A stretch of DNA of 61,749 bases, from NCBI GenBank assembly GCA_002838815.1, contig LQGW01000026.1, positions 1 through 61,749 of the forward strand, in the 5' to 3' direction. Source of the DNA: Clostridiaceae bacterium JG1575 (GTDB taxonomy: Bacteria; Bacillota; Clostridia; Clostridiales; Clostridiaceae). Shown here piece by piece: positions 51,076 through 61,033 of the stretch. Position 1 is the first letter of the stretch. Every line of letters begins with the position of its first letter. The translations under genes were made by a program, and so were the position numbers. A model generated the notes under the pieces. It searched no databases and was not told where the DNA came from. It saw nothing but the letters and a program-made list of their open reading frames with translations.

Positions 51076-53505
51076 ATGATTCAAAAAACAAAAGAACAGT
51101 TTCAGGAAGACTTTAAGCGCACGCTGTTGCGCAAGTTTCCTGTCGAACTGGAGGAGGCCTCGGATTACGAGCTGTATCAAGCGTTGGGATCCTTGGTTAA
51201 AGAATACCAGGCGCAAGCCTGGACGAAAACGCAAAAGCGCTACCGCCAATACCATGAAAAGCAAGTCTACTATTTTTCCATTGAGTTTCTCTTGGGACGC
51301 CTTTTGGGCTCGAACCTTTTAAACCTTGGGATCCGGGATGTGGCGAAGGAAGCTCTGGCCGATCTTGGATTGTCTTTAGCAGCCATTGAGGCCGTGGAGG
51401 TGGATCCGGGCCTCGGCAACGGCGGTCTTGGGCGCCTAGCCGCCGCCTTTATGGATTCCATGGCAAGCTCTGGGATTCCAGGGCAAGGCATGGGCATCCG
51501 CTACAAGTATGGCCTCTTTCGCCAACAGTTCGTCAACGGCTACCAGGTGGAACTGCCGGAGAATTGGCTGCGCGATGGCAACGTCTGGGAATACCGGCGA
51601 GCCGATGAAGCCGTCACGGTGAAGTTTTACGGCGATGCTTGGATGGAACCCCAGGCCGATGGGTCGTTGAAGTGCCACCACACGGGCTGTGAAGAAGTGC
51701 TGGCCGTGCCTTACGATACGGCGCTCATCGGCTATGAAAACCGCACGGTGAATACCCTGCGCCTTTGGGCCGCAGAGGAGCCGTATTCCCCCACCAGCGA
51801 GCACTTGAAGGCTCCGCTGGATTACCAAAAGAGCTTATCCCATAAGCGCAGCATCGAGGCCATTTCCGAGGCTCTTTATCCCGACGATTCCAATTACGAG
51901 GGCCGTCTGTTGCGCCTAAAGCAGGAATACTTTTTCGTCTCGGCCGGGATCCAGGACATTGTGCGCAAGTATAAGGAGAGCGGCGCCCCCATGGCGCTGT
52001 TCCATGAAGCTGCCGCCATTCATATAAACGATACCCACCCGGCGCTTTGCATCCCAGAATTCATGCGCATTCTCTTGGATGAAGAGAAAATGGAGTGGGA
52101 GCAGGCTTGGGCCATCACGCAAAAGGTCATGAGCTACACCAATCACACCATCCTCTCCGAGGCCTTGGAAAAGTGGCCCCGAGAGATGATGCGCACGCTT
52201 TTGCCTCGGATCTGCCTCATCATTGAAGCCATCGATCAGTTCATGAGAAAGGAACTATTGGAACGCACCAAGGATCCCACCTTGGTGGAGGAGATGGCGG
52301 TGCTCTCGGGGGGGCAGATCCGCATGGCGCACTTGGCCATCCTGGGCAGTCATTCCGTAAACGGGGTGGCGAAGCTGCATACGGACATTCTCATCAAACA
52401 GGAGCTGAAGAACTTCTACGGCGTATACCCCTATAAGTTCAACAATAAAACCAACGGCATCACCCATCGGCGTTGGCTGATGCTGGCCAATCCCGAGCTT
52501 TCCTCTCTTTTGGATGACGCCATCGGAACCTCCTGGCGCAGAAACCCTCAAGATTTGAAGCTCTTTAAGCACTATAAGCGCGATGCCGCCATGCAAGAAC
52601 GCACCGCTAGGATCAAGAGAAACAATAAGGAACGCCTGGGCCGGTTCATTTTGCAGCGCACCGGGCTTACGGTGGATCCCCAATCCATCTTCGACGTACA
52701 GGTAAAACGGCTCCACGCGTACAAGCGGCAGCTGCTCAATGCCCTACACATCCTGCACTTATATCATGAGCTGTTGGAGAATCCGAATCTGGATCTTTGG
52801 CCCAGGACCTTTATTTTCGCCGCCAAAGCGGCACCGGCCTACTATTACGCCAAGGAGATCATCAAGTTCATCAATTCCTTGGCCAAGACGATCAATGAGG
52901 ATCCGCGCATCGGCGGGCGCATCAAGGTGGTGTTTTTAGAAAACTACGGCGTTTCCCTCGCTGAGCGGATCATTCCGGCGGCGGAGGTGTCCGAGCAGAT
53001 ATCCCTTACCACCAAAGAAGCCTCCGGGACCTCCAACATGAAGTTTATGATGAATGGCGCCGTGACGTTGGCGACCTTGGACGGCGCCAACGTGGAAATC
53101 CTTCGGGAAGTGGGGGAGCCCAACATCGTGATCTTTGGCCTCAACGAACAGGAGGTGCTGGATTACCACCGCAGTGGGGGATACATTTCTCGGGACCTCT
53201 ACAACAGCAATGAAAAGATCCGCCGGGTTCTGGATTCTTTGATCAACGGGTTCATTCCGGGCATTGCCTCCGAGGGTCACGATCTCTTCCAAAGCCTTGT
53301 GGACTACAATGACGAATACTTCCTCTTGAAGGATTTTGAAGCCTACGCCGCTGCGCAAGAGCGCATCAACGGCTATTATCAGGACGCTTTTCTTTGGAAT
53401 AAGATATCCATCGAAAACATCTCCTCCTCCGGGGCCTTCTCTTCGGACAACACCGTCCGCCAATATGCTTCGGGCATTTGGGAGACTCGGATCATGGAGC
53501 GTTGA
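51076..53505 (+). CDS. glgP: Glycogen/maltodextrin phosphorylase
   Basis: 809 aa GT35. It starts 3 bases after glgA. EASGTSNMKFMMNGAVTLATLDGANVEI contains the PLP-binding Lys, and GNGGLGRLAAAFMDSMA is also diagnostic. Releases glucose-1-phosphate from chain ends. A co-operon with the synthase suggests cycling of the store. Confidence 0.97.
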   Translation: MIQKTKEQFQEDFKRTLLRKFPVELEEASDYELYQALGSLVKEYQAQAWTKTQKRYRQYHEKQVYYFSIEFLLGRLLGSNLLNLGIRDVAKEALADLGLSLAAIEAVEVDPGLGNGGLGRLAAAFMDSMASSGIPGQGMGIRYKYGLFRQQFVNGYQVELPENWLRDGNVWEYRRADEAVTVKFYGDAWMEPQADGSLKCHHTGCEEVLAVPYDTALIGYENRTVNTLRLWAAEEPYSPTSEHLKAPLDYQKSLSHKRSIEAISEALYPDDSNYEGRLLRLKQEYFFVSAGIQDIVRKYKESGAPMALFHEAAAIHINDTHPALCIPEFMRILLDEEKMEWEQAWAITQKVMSYTNHTILSEALEKWPREMMRTLLPRICLIIEAIDQFMRKELLERTKDPTLVEEMAVLSGGQIRMAHLAILGSHSVNGVAKLHTDILIKQELKNFYGVYPYKFNNKTNGITHRRWLMLANPELSSLLDDAIGTSWRRNPQDLKLFKHYKRDAAMQERTARIKRNNKERLGRFILQRTGLTVDPQSIFDVQVKRLHAYKRQLLNALHILHLYHELLENPNLDLWPRTFIFAAKAAPAYYYAKEIIKFINSLAKTINEDPRIGGRIKVVFLENYGVSLAERIIPAAEVSEQISLTTKEASGTSNMKFMMNGAVTLATLDGANVEILREVGEPNIVIFGLNEQEVLDYHRSGGYISRDLYNSNEKIRRVLDSLINGFIPGIASEGHDLFQSLVDYNDEYFLLKDFEAYAAAQERINGYYQDAFLWNKISIENISSSGAFSSDNTVRQYASGIWETRIMER

Positions 53506-53529
53506 CCGCACGTTCACGAAATTCACAAG

Positions 53530-53570
53530 CGATGGGAAGCCGTCTTATGGCGGCCGTCCCATCGTTTCTT
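53530..53570 (+). terminator. Hairpin after glgP
   Basis: CGATGGGA (53530-53537) pairs with TCCCATCG (53557-53564), with GCCG/CGGC inside, followed by TTTCTTC. It is close to the next gene and may allow read-through. Confidence 0.7.
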
Positions 53571-53586
53571 CACGAAAAGGAATCAT

Positions 53587-55392
53587 ATGATGACAACACC
53601 AAGCGTTGCGGCGTTCCATTCGCAGCACCTGTTTTTCAAAACCCCCTTCGGCGCCGTCGCCAAAGACGAGCCCGTGAGGCTGCGATTGGCGGCACCGAAG
53701 AAACAAGGACTGAGCTGCTATTTGAATTACTACCGGGAGTCTCCCGAGGGCAAATGCATCCAATCTCTTTTGATGACGCCTATGGACGAGGGATTTGAAG
53801 CCTCGTTTATTCCCAGACAGACGGGGCTCTATTTTTATTGGTTTTCCTTGGATGAAGAAGGACGCGTCACCTACCTGGGCGCTCCTGCCGACGGCCTATC
53901 GGGTCAAGGGGTTCTCTATGAGTTTGAAGCGGGGTTGACGCCCTATCAAATCACCGTGCACGAATACCTCACTCCGGCACCCGCCTGGTATCGGGAAGCC
54001 ATCTTCTATCAGATCTTCCCCGACCGTTTTTGCAACGGCGATCCCCAAGGCCGGGTGCTAAACCCCAAGCCGGAGAGCTTTCTTTACGCCACGTGGGCGG
54101 ATGCCCCTTATTACATCCGCAATGAAACCGGAGCCATTGAGCGCTGGGATTTTGCCGGGGGCAATCTTTTGGGGATCGAAAAAAAACTGCCGTATCTAAA
54201 GAGTTTGGGCATCACGGGGCTCTACCTCAATCCCATCTTTGAGGCGCGATCCAATCACCGCTACGACACGGCAGACTACCACCGTATCGATCCCGTGTTG
54301 GGGGGCGATGGAGCCTTTGATCGACTGATGGAGGCGACCCAAGAGGCCGGCATCGGCCTCATTTTGGATGGGGTATTCAACCATACGGGTGCCGATTCCC
54401 GCTATTTCAATGCCCGGGGTACCTATGGCCCCAAGCGTGCTAAGGATCCCGACTCTTGCTGCCATGATTGGTTCACCTTCCGGGAAGATGGATCCTACGA
54501 CTGCTGGTGGGGGGTAACGGATCTTCCCACAGTGAATAAACAAAGCGCCAGCTACCAAGAGTTTTTATTCAATGCGGAGGATGGAGTCGTAGGGTATTGG
54601 CTGAACAAGGGGGCTATGGGCTGGCGACTGGATGTGGCGGATGAACTGCCGGACGCCATGATCGAAAGAATCCGCGGGGTTATGGACCAGGAGGGTGCGC
54701 CCAAGGATCGCGTGCTCATCGGAGAGGTTTGGGAGGATGCTTCCAATAAGATCTCCTATGGGCAGCGCCGGGCCTACCTTTTGGGAAAGGAATTGCACGG
54801 GGTTATGAATTATCCCTTGAAAAAAGCCCTCCTCGGCTACCTAAAAGGGGAGACCAGCGCCCAACAGACGGAGCGGATTTTTTGGTCCCTCAAGGAAAAT
54901 TATCCGCCCAATGCCTTGTATGCCGCCCTGAACTTTCTGGGAACCCACGATACGCCGAGAATCCGTGAAGAGTTGAAAAACGATGACCTCTTGGGCATGG
55001 CCGTGAAGCTACTCTTCACCTTGCCCGGAGTTCCCTGCATCTATTACGGCGATGAAGCAGGACTCTATGGGGCGAAGGATCCCTACAACCGGGCCACATT
55101 CCCTTGGGGACGGGAGGATTTGACGGTCTTCCAGCACTATGAGGAAGCCATTGCCCTACGAAGGTCCTCCAAGGCCTTTATCCACGGGTCGTTCCTTCCT
55201 TTTTCAAAAGGCAAGTGCTTTGGCTTTTGGCGAAGCTTAGGCGAGGAGTTATGGCTCGTGGCCGCCAATCGGGAGCAAACGTCTGAATCCTTGCATATCG
55301 TTCCGCCAGGTTGTGAGAGTGCGTGGACCTTCGAGGTCCCCCCGCGTCAGATTCTCTGTCAGCGAGTGGACAAGGATAGCCCAAGGTCGTAA
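53587..55392 (+). CDS. GH13 alpha-amylase family enzyme (neopullulanase-like)
   Basis: 601 aa. An N-terminal beta domain (about 1-125, CBM34-like) is followed by the GH13 barrel: IFYQIFPDRFCNGD, LILDGVFNHTG, nucleophile in WRLDVADELP, acid in LIGEVWEDA and FLGTHDTPRI. No signal peptide, so it is an intracellular maltodextrin/glycogen-degrading enzyme. It completes the glycogen cluster. Exact specificity cannot be read. Confidence 0.87.
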   Translation: MMTTPSVAAFHSQHLFFKTPFGAVAKDEPVRLRLAAPKKQGLSCYLNYYRESPEGKCIQSLLMTPMDEGFEASFIPRQTGLYFYWFSLDEEGRVTYLGAPADGLSGQGVLYEFEAGLTPYQITVHEYLTPAPAWYREAIFYQIFPDRFCNGDPQGRVLNPKPESFLYATWADAPYYIRNETGAIERWDFAGGNLLGIEKKLPYLKSLGITGLYLNPIFEARSNHRYDTADYHRIDPVLGGDGAFDRLMEATQEAGIGLILDGVFNHTGADSRYFNARGTYGPKRAKDPDSCCHDWFTFREDGSYDCWWGVTDLPTVNKQSASYQEFLFNAEDGVVGYWLNKGAMGWRLDVADELPDAMIERIRGVMDQEGAPKDRVLIGEVWEDASNKISYGQRRAYLLGKELHGVMNYPLKKALLGYLKGETSAQQTERIFWSLKENYPPNALYAALNFLGTHDTPRIREELKNDDLLGMAVKLLFTLPGVPCIYYGDEAGLYGAKDPYNRATFPWGREDLTVFQHYEEAIALRRSSKAFIHGSFLPFSKGKCFGFWRSLGEELWLVAANREQTSESLHIVPPGCESAWTFEVPPRQILCQRVDKDSPRS

Positions 55393-55437
55393 GGGGCGAT
55401 GCCCTTGGCACACATCAAAAAAACATCAATAAAATAG

Positions 55438-55479
55438 AAAAACTACGGAGCCGCCCAAAGGGACCTCCGTAGTTTTTTT
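55438..55479 (+). terminator. Terminator of the glycogen cluster
   Basis: AAACTACGGAG (to 55450) pairs with CTCCGTAGTTT (from 55465), with TTTTT following. The A-run on the 5' side lets it work for the convergent gene too. Confidence 0.93.
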
Positions 55480-55547
55480 AAGTTGTTCTAGGGGACGAGG
55501 CGGCGTCAATGCAAGGCGGCTTTCTTGCGAATGGGGACTAAAGTGCC

Positions 55548-56951
55548 TCAACCTCGAGGAAACTTGGGCCAATCATCATCCTCGGGAGTCTTTTTTGAAA
55601 GGTCCAACCGCTGACGCTGGCGCTTGAGGGTTCGGCCCTTTCGCAGGGATCGGCGATAGAGATTGTAGGTTCGGATGAGGAGAACCAAAAGGATCAATAC
55701 GCCGAAGAAAAAGAGCAACACCAGGGGTAGGGAGGGACGCGTGGGCTCCGTAGACGCGGTGTTCTCTTGGGGTAAGGTGAGATCTTTACTGGCCAAAAGA
55801 GGGACCGAGCCTACGACCTTGTCCCGGACGAGGATATCGGCGCTGCCCATGTTTTGATGCCGGGTAATGCTTTTCCCCGTCCATTCCTTTGGTTTGAAGC
55901 TCAGGGAGAAGTTGGTTTTTTCGCCTTCTTTGGCGTTGTCCAAAAAGTAGAAGTCTTCGCCAGATTCAAGCGTCAGGACTTCTTTGGAGGGCAAGGGCAG
56001 TTCACTTAGGATCTCTCCTTTGCGAATGAGTTTCTCCGAGCGGTAATTATTGAAGGCCCAGTCAAAAAGCGCCTTGCTGTTGCTAAAGGCCTCTTTGCCG
56101 TTGGAGGAGTGGCCCAAGGCTACGATGAATTCAGAATCCTTGGCGGAGGCTAAGGCGATAAACAGATTGTTGCCGGGATCTTCAAAGAGATTTTCCGAGA
56201 AGAATCCGGCCCGAGCTTTTTGGTAGGCGGCCTCGGATCGGGGCACTACCTGAAGGTTGGTGTTTTGGATGACTCGGGGTTCGGGCACCATATTGTTGGG
56301 CACAAAGGTGTAAGAGGACTGATTGGCCAAGGTCAAAAGATCCGGCCATTGGGTGAACGCCTGCATGACCTTGGCCATATCACTGGCCGTGGTTCGGTCG
56401 GGACTGTTCTTTTCCGGAAACAGCTCGGTGATCTTGGTTTGTGACAGGTTCAGGCTGTTAATGGTGCCTTGTAGGGCCTCTAAAAAGGCGGTTTCGGAAG
56501 GGTAGAGGGAGCTCAAAGCACGCAGTGCATCCGGAGATTGCGCCAGTAACAGTGCGCTGAGGATCTGGCTAATTTTCAGTCGTTCTCCTGATTTTAACCC
56601 CGCGCCCCCTTGCGGTCCTTTGATTTTGGTTCGGCCTTGACCCGCCGACTCATCCACCAAAAGGAATTCCTGCAAGGAATGGGTTTTGGTCACGGTCATG
56701 GCCGTGAGCATGGGGAGAAGGCTTTGGGTGGTCAAAGGATCTTCCGGCCGTTTGGAGTAAAGAATCTGTCCGCTGTGAGCATCCATGACTACAACGGATT
56801 TGGCGTTTACAATGGGGGCGCTGGGGATGGCGGCTTGGGCGATGGTTTGAGGCAACAGCAAGCACACCAAGAGTAGGAGCAACAAAAAGCGCCTCCCAGC
56901 GCATTGGATTTTATGAACTAGGGAATTGATAGGACGGCACCTCCACCTCAC
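55548..56951 (-). CDS. DacF-like D,D-carboxypeptidase homologue, active-site motifs degenerate
   Basis: 467 aa with a signal peptide (FLLLLLLVCLLLPQTIAQA), an S11-peptidase-like domain (VVVMDAHSGQILYSKRPEDPL), a C-terminal beta domain, and a final membrane anchor (LPLVLLFFFGVLILLVLLI) with a basic tail. The three catalytic motifs are altered: SxxK reads SLLP, SxN reads SPD and KTG reads KAR/RAG. It probably binds cell wall or partners without cutting D-Ala-D-Ala. The start is GTG 56951, about 9 bases after AGAGG. Confidence 0.7.
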   Translation of the reverse strand: MRWRCRPINSLVHKIQCAGRRFLLLLLLVCLLLPQTIAQAAIPSAPIVNAKSVVVMDAHSGQILYSKRPEDPLTTQSLLPMLTAMTVTKTHSLQEFLLVDESAGQGRTKIKGPQGGAGLKSGERLKISQILSALLLAQSPDALRALSSLYPSETAFLEALQGTINSLNLSQTKITELFPEKNSPDRTTASDMAKVMQAFTQWPDLLTLANQSSYTFVPNNMVPEPRVIQNTNLQVVPRSEAAYQKARAGFFSENLFEDPGNNLFIALASAKDSEFIVALGHSSNGKEAFSNSKALFDWAFNNYRSEKLIRKGEILSELPLPSKEVLTLESGEDFYFLDNAKEGEKTNFSLSFKPKEWTGKSITRHQNMGSADILVRDKVVGSVPLLASKDLTLPQENTASTEPTRPSLPLVLLFFFGVLILLVLLIRTYNLYRRSLRKGRTLKRQRQRLDLSKKTPEDDDWPKFPRG

Positions 56952-57206
56952 GGAAAAAGCCTCTTTTTCGAATAAAAAGGCACGTTCCGCAGGAATAAAT
57001 CAAGGAGCAACCACAAAATAGCCAAGGAAAGGGTGGGACCCGATCGGTCTTTGAATTCCTTGGGGACGCTCCTCCATAGATTATAGCACAGCTAATCCTC
57101 CTATGACGGACAGGGTTCTTAATGAAGAACAAAAAAGCAGATTTTGGGAAAAGGCAGGTTTAAAAGGACCGTTTGTCCCCATAGTAGAAAGGAGGAGGGA
57201 GTGTCA

Positions 57207-57995
57207 ATGCATCGAACAACTCATAAAACGCGCCAAGACCGCCCAGGGCCCAACAAAAAGACTTTGTTGGGCCCTGGGCGGCGGCGAAGGATTCGAGCCG
57301 GGGGGTTGCTGCTGGTACTACTGCTTGGAGGCTGTCAGGGCGATAAAAAGCAAATTAGCCTAGGGCAGGACGCCAAGAGCCCTGGGCAGACCATCCACCT
57401 GGAGAAGAAAAATGGTCCCGCCCACAAAAACGGCGCCCAAGAGGGAAGGGATGACCGCAAGATCGCTCCCGAGTACCAAGAGGAAAGGGGAGTTCTTGTA
57501 CAAGCCACCAGCACACAAGCGCCTTCGGAGATGGTCTGCGAAATCAAAGGGGCGGTGCAAGAGCCTGGGGTGTATCGAATCCCCAAAGAGAGCCGAGTGG
57601 TGGATCTCATTGAAAAGGCACGGGGGCTAAGCCCCGAAGGGAGCACGAAGTTTGTCAATCAGGCGCGAAAGCTTAGGGATGGAGAGGTGGTGATCATTCC
57701 GTCCAAAACGATGAGCCGGGAAGAGGTATTGCGGCAGGCAGATGCCCTGCCCCCCGCGGCAGAAGGATCGAAGGCACCAGAGGAAGCGCCAACGAAGAAA
57801 AAGATCTGCATCAATACCGCCGATCAAAAGGAATTGGAATCTCTTGCGGGCATTGGCCCGGCGACGGCGACGAGGATTTTGGACTACCGCAAAGAGCATG
57901 GGCGTTTTCAGTGCTTAGATGATCTGAAAAAGGTTCAACGCATCGGCGATAAGCTCTTTGAGCAGATAAAAAACGACATCACCTTGACGCCTTGA
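57207..57995 (+). CDS. comEA: ComEA-like lipoprotein with SLBB and helix-hairpin-helix domains
   Basis: 262 aa. A basic N-terminus, then the lipoprotein signal LLLVLLLGGC. An SLBB-type domain (CEIKGAVQEPGVYRIPKESRVVDLI) and a C-terminal HhH DNA-binding domain (INTADQKELESLAGIGPATATRIL) match ComEA, the surface DNA receptor of competence. ATG 57207 follows AAGGAGGAGGGAGTGTCA. Lipid anchoring replaces the transmembrane anchor found in Bacilli. comEC is not adjacent. Confidence 0.82.
   Translation: MHRTTHKTRQDRPGPNKKTLLGPGRRRRIRAGGLLLVLLLGGCQGDKKQISLGQDAKSPGQTIHLEKKNGPAHKNGAQEGRDDRKIAPEYQEERGVLVQATSTQAPSEMVCEIKGAVQEPGVYRIPKESRVVDLIEKARGLSPEGSTKFVNQARKLRDGEVVIIPSKTMSREEVLRQADALPPAAEGSKAPEEAPTKKKICINTADQKELESLAGIGPATATRILDYRKEHGRFQCLDDLKKVQRIGDKLFEQIKNDITLTP
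57239..57281 (+). repeat. 19-bp perfect hairpin in the comEA 5' coding region
   Basis: 57239-57257 is perfectly complementary to 57263-57281 with a 5-base loop. It lies about 30 bases inside the gene, before the signal peptide codons. There is no T-run. Such strong structure could affect translation elongation or mRNA decay. Confidence 0.85.
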
Positions 57996-58004
57996 AGCGA
58001 AAAG

Positions 58005-58041
58005 CTTTGAGTGCAGTGAAGCGGTCCGCTTTCGCTCAAAG
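58005..58041 (+). terminator. Hairpin after comEA
   Basis: CTTTGAG (58005-58011) pairs with CTCAAAG (58035-58041), enclosing the palindrome AAGCGG-T-CCGCTT (58019-58031). It lacks a T-run. The following 58042-58295 holds small inverted repeats (58219-58239 and 58251-58270) but no gene. Confidence 0.5.
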
Positions 58042-58295
58042 GGACCTGGGGCCGAAAAATCCATCGAAAACGACAGATCTTGAAGGAAGGAGGAGAAAAT
58101 CTTTCAAATAAACCTCATAAAAATAAGTGGAGGGCTCTGCTATTTTCCATCGCACAGGCCCCGGAGAATAAGAATCCTCGTACTTTGAAAAGGATTTGGC
58201 TGAAAAGTGAAAAATGATGGGAAAAAGTGCTCTTTTCCCTTTGGAGTCGTGATGTTACCATAGAAACATCATTATTAAAGCGAGCTGAATGTATT

Positions 58296-59099
58296 ATGAG
58301 ATTTGGGTTATATCTGAGAGGAGGCGGCGCCAAAGGGGCGTTCCAGGCCGGACTCCTATGTGCTTTTTGGCAGCGTGGCGTGCAGTACTCGGTCATCGGT
58401 GGAACCTCCATCGGTGCAGTCAACGGATGGTTCGTCTTGCATAATGCCTATGAAGAAATGAAGGAGTTTTACCTTCATATGGATCAATCCGTGACGGATA
58501 TGAAAGCCTCGGGGTCCGTCATCAACAACAGCCTCCTTGTCAAGAAACTTCAGGATCTGCAGGCCAATCAGGATTCTTCCGTAGAAGCCTTCTACGTCAA
58601 CTACTGCCCCGTTCAAAACGGCACCTTACGTGAGAAGGTAGAAGACCTCAAAGGAACCGACGAAGCTTATGCCATTTCACGCATCGGGTGGAGCGCCCTG
58701 TTGCCCTACAATCTGCCGGAAATGGATTTTGCAGAGCTCAAGCGCTACATGGATCACACGGATTTATCTTTGAAGTTCCAGGAGGATTTGGATCGCCACG
58801 TCTACGATGGCCTGCACTTGGACGGGGGACTACTCAACAACCTCCTAATCCGCAACGTATTGGATCATAATTGTCCGCGCCTGCTGGTCCTTGGATATGA
58901 AGGCAGCCGGGAAGAGTATTTGGAGAGCTTGGGCGACCTGCCGGTTTCTGACCGGGAACGCATCCTCTATTTGGCCTCCGATGAGCCCTTTGATGGGTCC
59001 GATACCTACAATTTCACCCCAGAATTTTTGAAGCGGCGGTTTTCCCAAGGCTACGACAAGGGGATGAGCTTTCCGCTGATTAAGCTCATCAGCGGATAA
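58296..59099 (+). CDS. Patatin-like phospholipase
   Basis: 267 aa. The oxyanion loop RGGGAKGAFQAG, nucleophile elbow GGTSIGAVNG and catalytic Asp motif HLDGGLL are all present, so a Ser-Asp dyad lipid acyl hydrolase is expected. No signal peptide or membrane segment. ATG 58296 has a weak ribosome site (GAGCTGAATG). Monocistronic. Confidence 0.9.
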   Translation: MRFGLYLRGGGAKGAFQAGLLCAFWQRGVQYSVIGGTSIGAVNGWFVLHNAYEEMKEFYLHMDQSVTDMKASGSVINNSLLVKKLQDLQANQDSSVEAFYVNYCPVQNGTLREKVEDLKGTDEAYAISRIGWSALLPYNLPEMDFAELKRYMDHTDLSLKFQEDLDRHVYDGLHLDGGLLNNLLIRNVLDHNCPRLLVLGYEGSREEYLESLGDLPVSDRERILYLASDEPFDGSDTYNFTPEFLKRRFSQGYDKGMSFPLIKLISG

Positions 59100-59143
59100 C
59101 CCGTCGAACCCACGAGCTCGTGCCTTTTTCACCCCGCAAGCGC

Positions 59144-59187
59144 ATAAGATCGACCCTTTCCACTCTAGGAAGGGTCGATCTTATTTT
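59144..59187 (+). terminator. Terminator between patatin and sirtuin genes
   Basis: ATAAGATCGACCC (59144-59156) pairs with GGGTCGATCTTAT (59171-59184...), with TTTCC/GGAA continuing and one bulge, then TTTTG. Probably acts on both convergent genes. Confidence 0.88.
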
Positions 59188-59250
59188 GCATTGATTCCTA
59201 GGATCCATTGGGAAAGGGCCCATAATTCCCGCCACTTTGGCGAGAGAACC

Positions 59251-60024
59251 CTATGACGTTTGGGTAGTGGCCTCCATTTGCGCAGCTTCTTTGGGGAAGA
59301 GCTTCTTTAGGGTGGGGCCAATTTCTCGCTGCAATTCGATGACCCCGGGGGCGCAGCCATAGGGCGTGGGATCCCGGTTGAGGATGACGACGGGCAACTG
59401 ACGGCGAAGGAAGATTTGGGGGATGCTGGCCACGGGATAAACCACGAGGGAAGTGCCCAGCACCAGGAGGCAGTCGCCTTCCATGGCGTGGGACAACGCC
59501 GTTTGCATTTCGCAGACTTCTTCATCAAAGAGCACTACATCCGGGCGCAGCATACCGCCACACGCGCACCGAACGGGCTCCTTCGCCGTCCAAACAGACT
59601 GAGGGTCCACTTTTTTGCCGCAGCGGTCGCAGGAGAAGGTGCGCAAGGTGCCGTGCACCTCACAGACCTTTTGGGAACCGGCCAGGCGATGGAGGGAGTC
59701 GATGTTTTGGGTAATCGTCCAGTGCACCCGGCCTTCGGCTTCCAAGGTTGCCAAGAGCCGATAAGAATCGTCGGGGCCGATCCCCTGGACGTTCAGGTGA
59801 TCCCGAAGATAGCTGAAAAAAAGGTCTGGGTGATCGTTGAAAAACCGATGGGAGAGGATGGTCTCTGGGGGATAGCCATAATATTCGACGGAATAGAGTC
59901 CTTTTTTTGAGCGAAAGTCCGGGATGCCTGCTTCCGTGGAAAGACCTGCGCCGGATAAGACCACCACCCGCTTCGCTTCTTCGAGAACCTTTTTTGCTTT
60001 TTCGATCAGGGTGTCTTCATTCAT
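59251..60024 (-). CDS. cobB: Sir2-family NAD-dependent protein deacylase
   Basis: 257 aa. GAGLSTEAGIPDFRSKKGLY is the NAD-binding site, TQNIDSLHRLAGS with VCEVHG the catalytic His, and FSCDRCGKK plus VRCACGGMLRPDVVLFDE the zinc site. Removes acyl groups from lysines. Start 60024 follows AAAGGAGGG; a longer frame to 60045 has no site. Confidence 0.95.
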   Translation of the reverse strand: MNEDTLIEKAKKVLEEAKRVVVLSGAGLSTEAGIPDFRSKKGLYSVEYYGYPPETILSHRFFNDHPDLFFSYLRDHLNVQGIGPDDSYRLLATLEAEGRVHWTITQNIDSLHRLAGSQKVCEVHGTLRTFSCDRCGKKVDPQSVWTAKEPVRCACGGMLRPDVVLFDEEVCEMQTALSHAMEGDCLLVLGTSLVVYPVASIPQIFLRRQLPVVILNRDPTPYGCAPGVIELQREIGPTLKKLFPKEAAQMEATTQTS

Positions 60025-60045
60025 GGCGAATGCCCTCCTTTGCAC

Positions 60046-60594
60046 TTTCTATTTTAACACACTAAAAGATTCGGTTTTTGAGCAAAGGACACGGATCCCA
60101 AGGACCTTCTCCCACGGATGATCATGAGAGATTAGATCCAGCGATTGAAAGAAATGACTTTTGTTTGATGGCGTCGATAGCTTATGGACACATGAGCAGA
60201 CGAAGGGAAACCGCAAAAAGACCTTCTACGATGCGCATTGATCCCACGGCCTTTTAGAGGATTGAGGTCATTGACTCATGCAAAAAGAAGGGACCATAAA
60301 AATGAGCCAGTCCATATTTGTGGAGGACCTGGACAGTGATCTATGAAGCAGCGCTTGAATGAGTAGATTCGGCAATAGGGGAGGATGGCATATTAGTGAC
60401 AAGGGGTAAGACGCCGTAAACATAAGGGTTTTGAAGCTTCCACAACGTTATAAAACGCTAAATTGTTTTGAGCTGGTTGGTACTATTATAGGGTCGGGGG
60501 TGCGGACAAAAATCTGGGCTTGAAGAAGACTCTGAAAGGGGCAGTATAATAGAGATCCTCTTCAAAACAAAAACGAGCAGCCCTCAGGCGATAG
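60046..60594. other. Gene-poor region before the transposase remnant
   Basis: About 550 bases with stops in all frames. The 5' part holds the sirtuin promoter. A TATAAT at 60546-60551 and another TATTATAG near 60485 could be promoters of a former insertion element. Composition is more AT-rich than the core genes. Nothing coding was recognised. Confidence 0.4.
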
Positions 60595-60900
60595 CACAAG
60601 CATCGCTCCATCCCGGAGACGATTCGGCGGTTGGGTTATCCCGCTCGCCAAACACTCTACCTATGGATTCAGTCTGAGGGCCGTGAAGCGAAGCCTAAAA
60701 ACGGGGATCGAGGAATCCACACACCGCAACATCCTCGGCATCCCGCGACTGCATTAAAACTTGAAGGCATTCATCGCTGTTTTGAATTGGGCGAGGATGT
60801 CGCACATCTCGCCGAGGAAATTGGATACAGTCGTGTGAGTATTTATCACTGGCGGGACAGATATCTTGAGAAAAGAGCGATAGGGCTCATGAATTCATAA
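60595..60900 (+). pseudogene. Transposase OrfA-like remnant (helix-turn-helix)
   Basis: The reading frame from TAG 60592 encodes RSIPETIRRLGYPARQTLYLWIQSEGR and then IHRCFELGEDVAHLAEEIGYSRVSIYHWRDRYLEK. This is the double helix-turn-helix of insertion-sequence transposase first open frames. It has no ATG start, no partner orfB and no inverted ends that I could define, so it is a decayed fragment, IS3-like at best. Confidence 0.6.
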
Positions 60901-61033
60901 GATAACCCTCGGGGCAATCTGGACCCTCAGCCCTCTAAGCCCGCCACCGGGTCTTGTGTCATAATTAGGACAACGGCTTATAGGAACGATGGGAAGGGGC
61001 TTTCGAGCCTTCTACTAGAGAACAAAAATTGGG

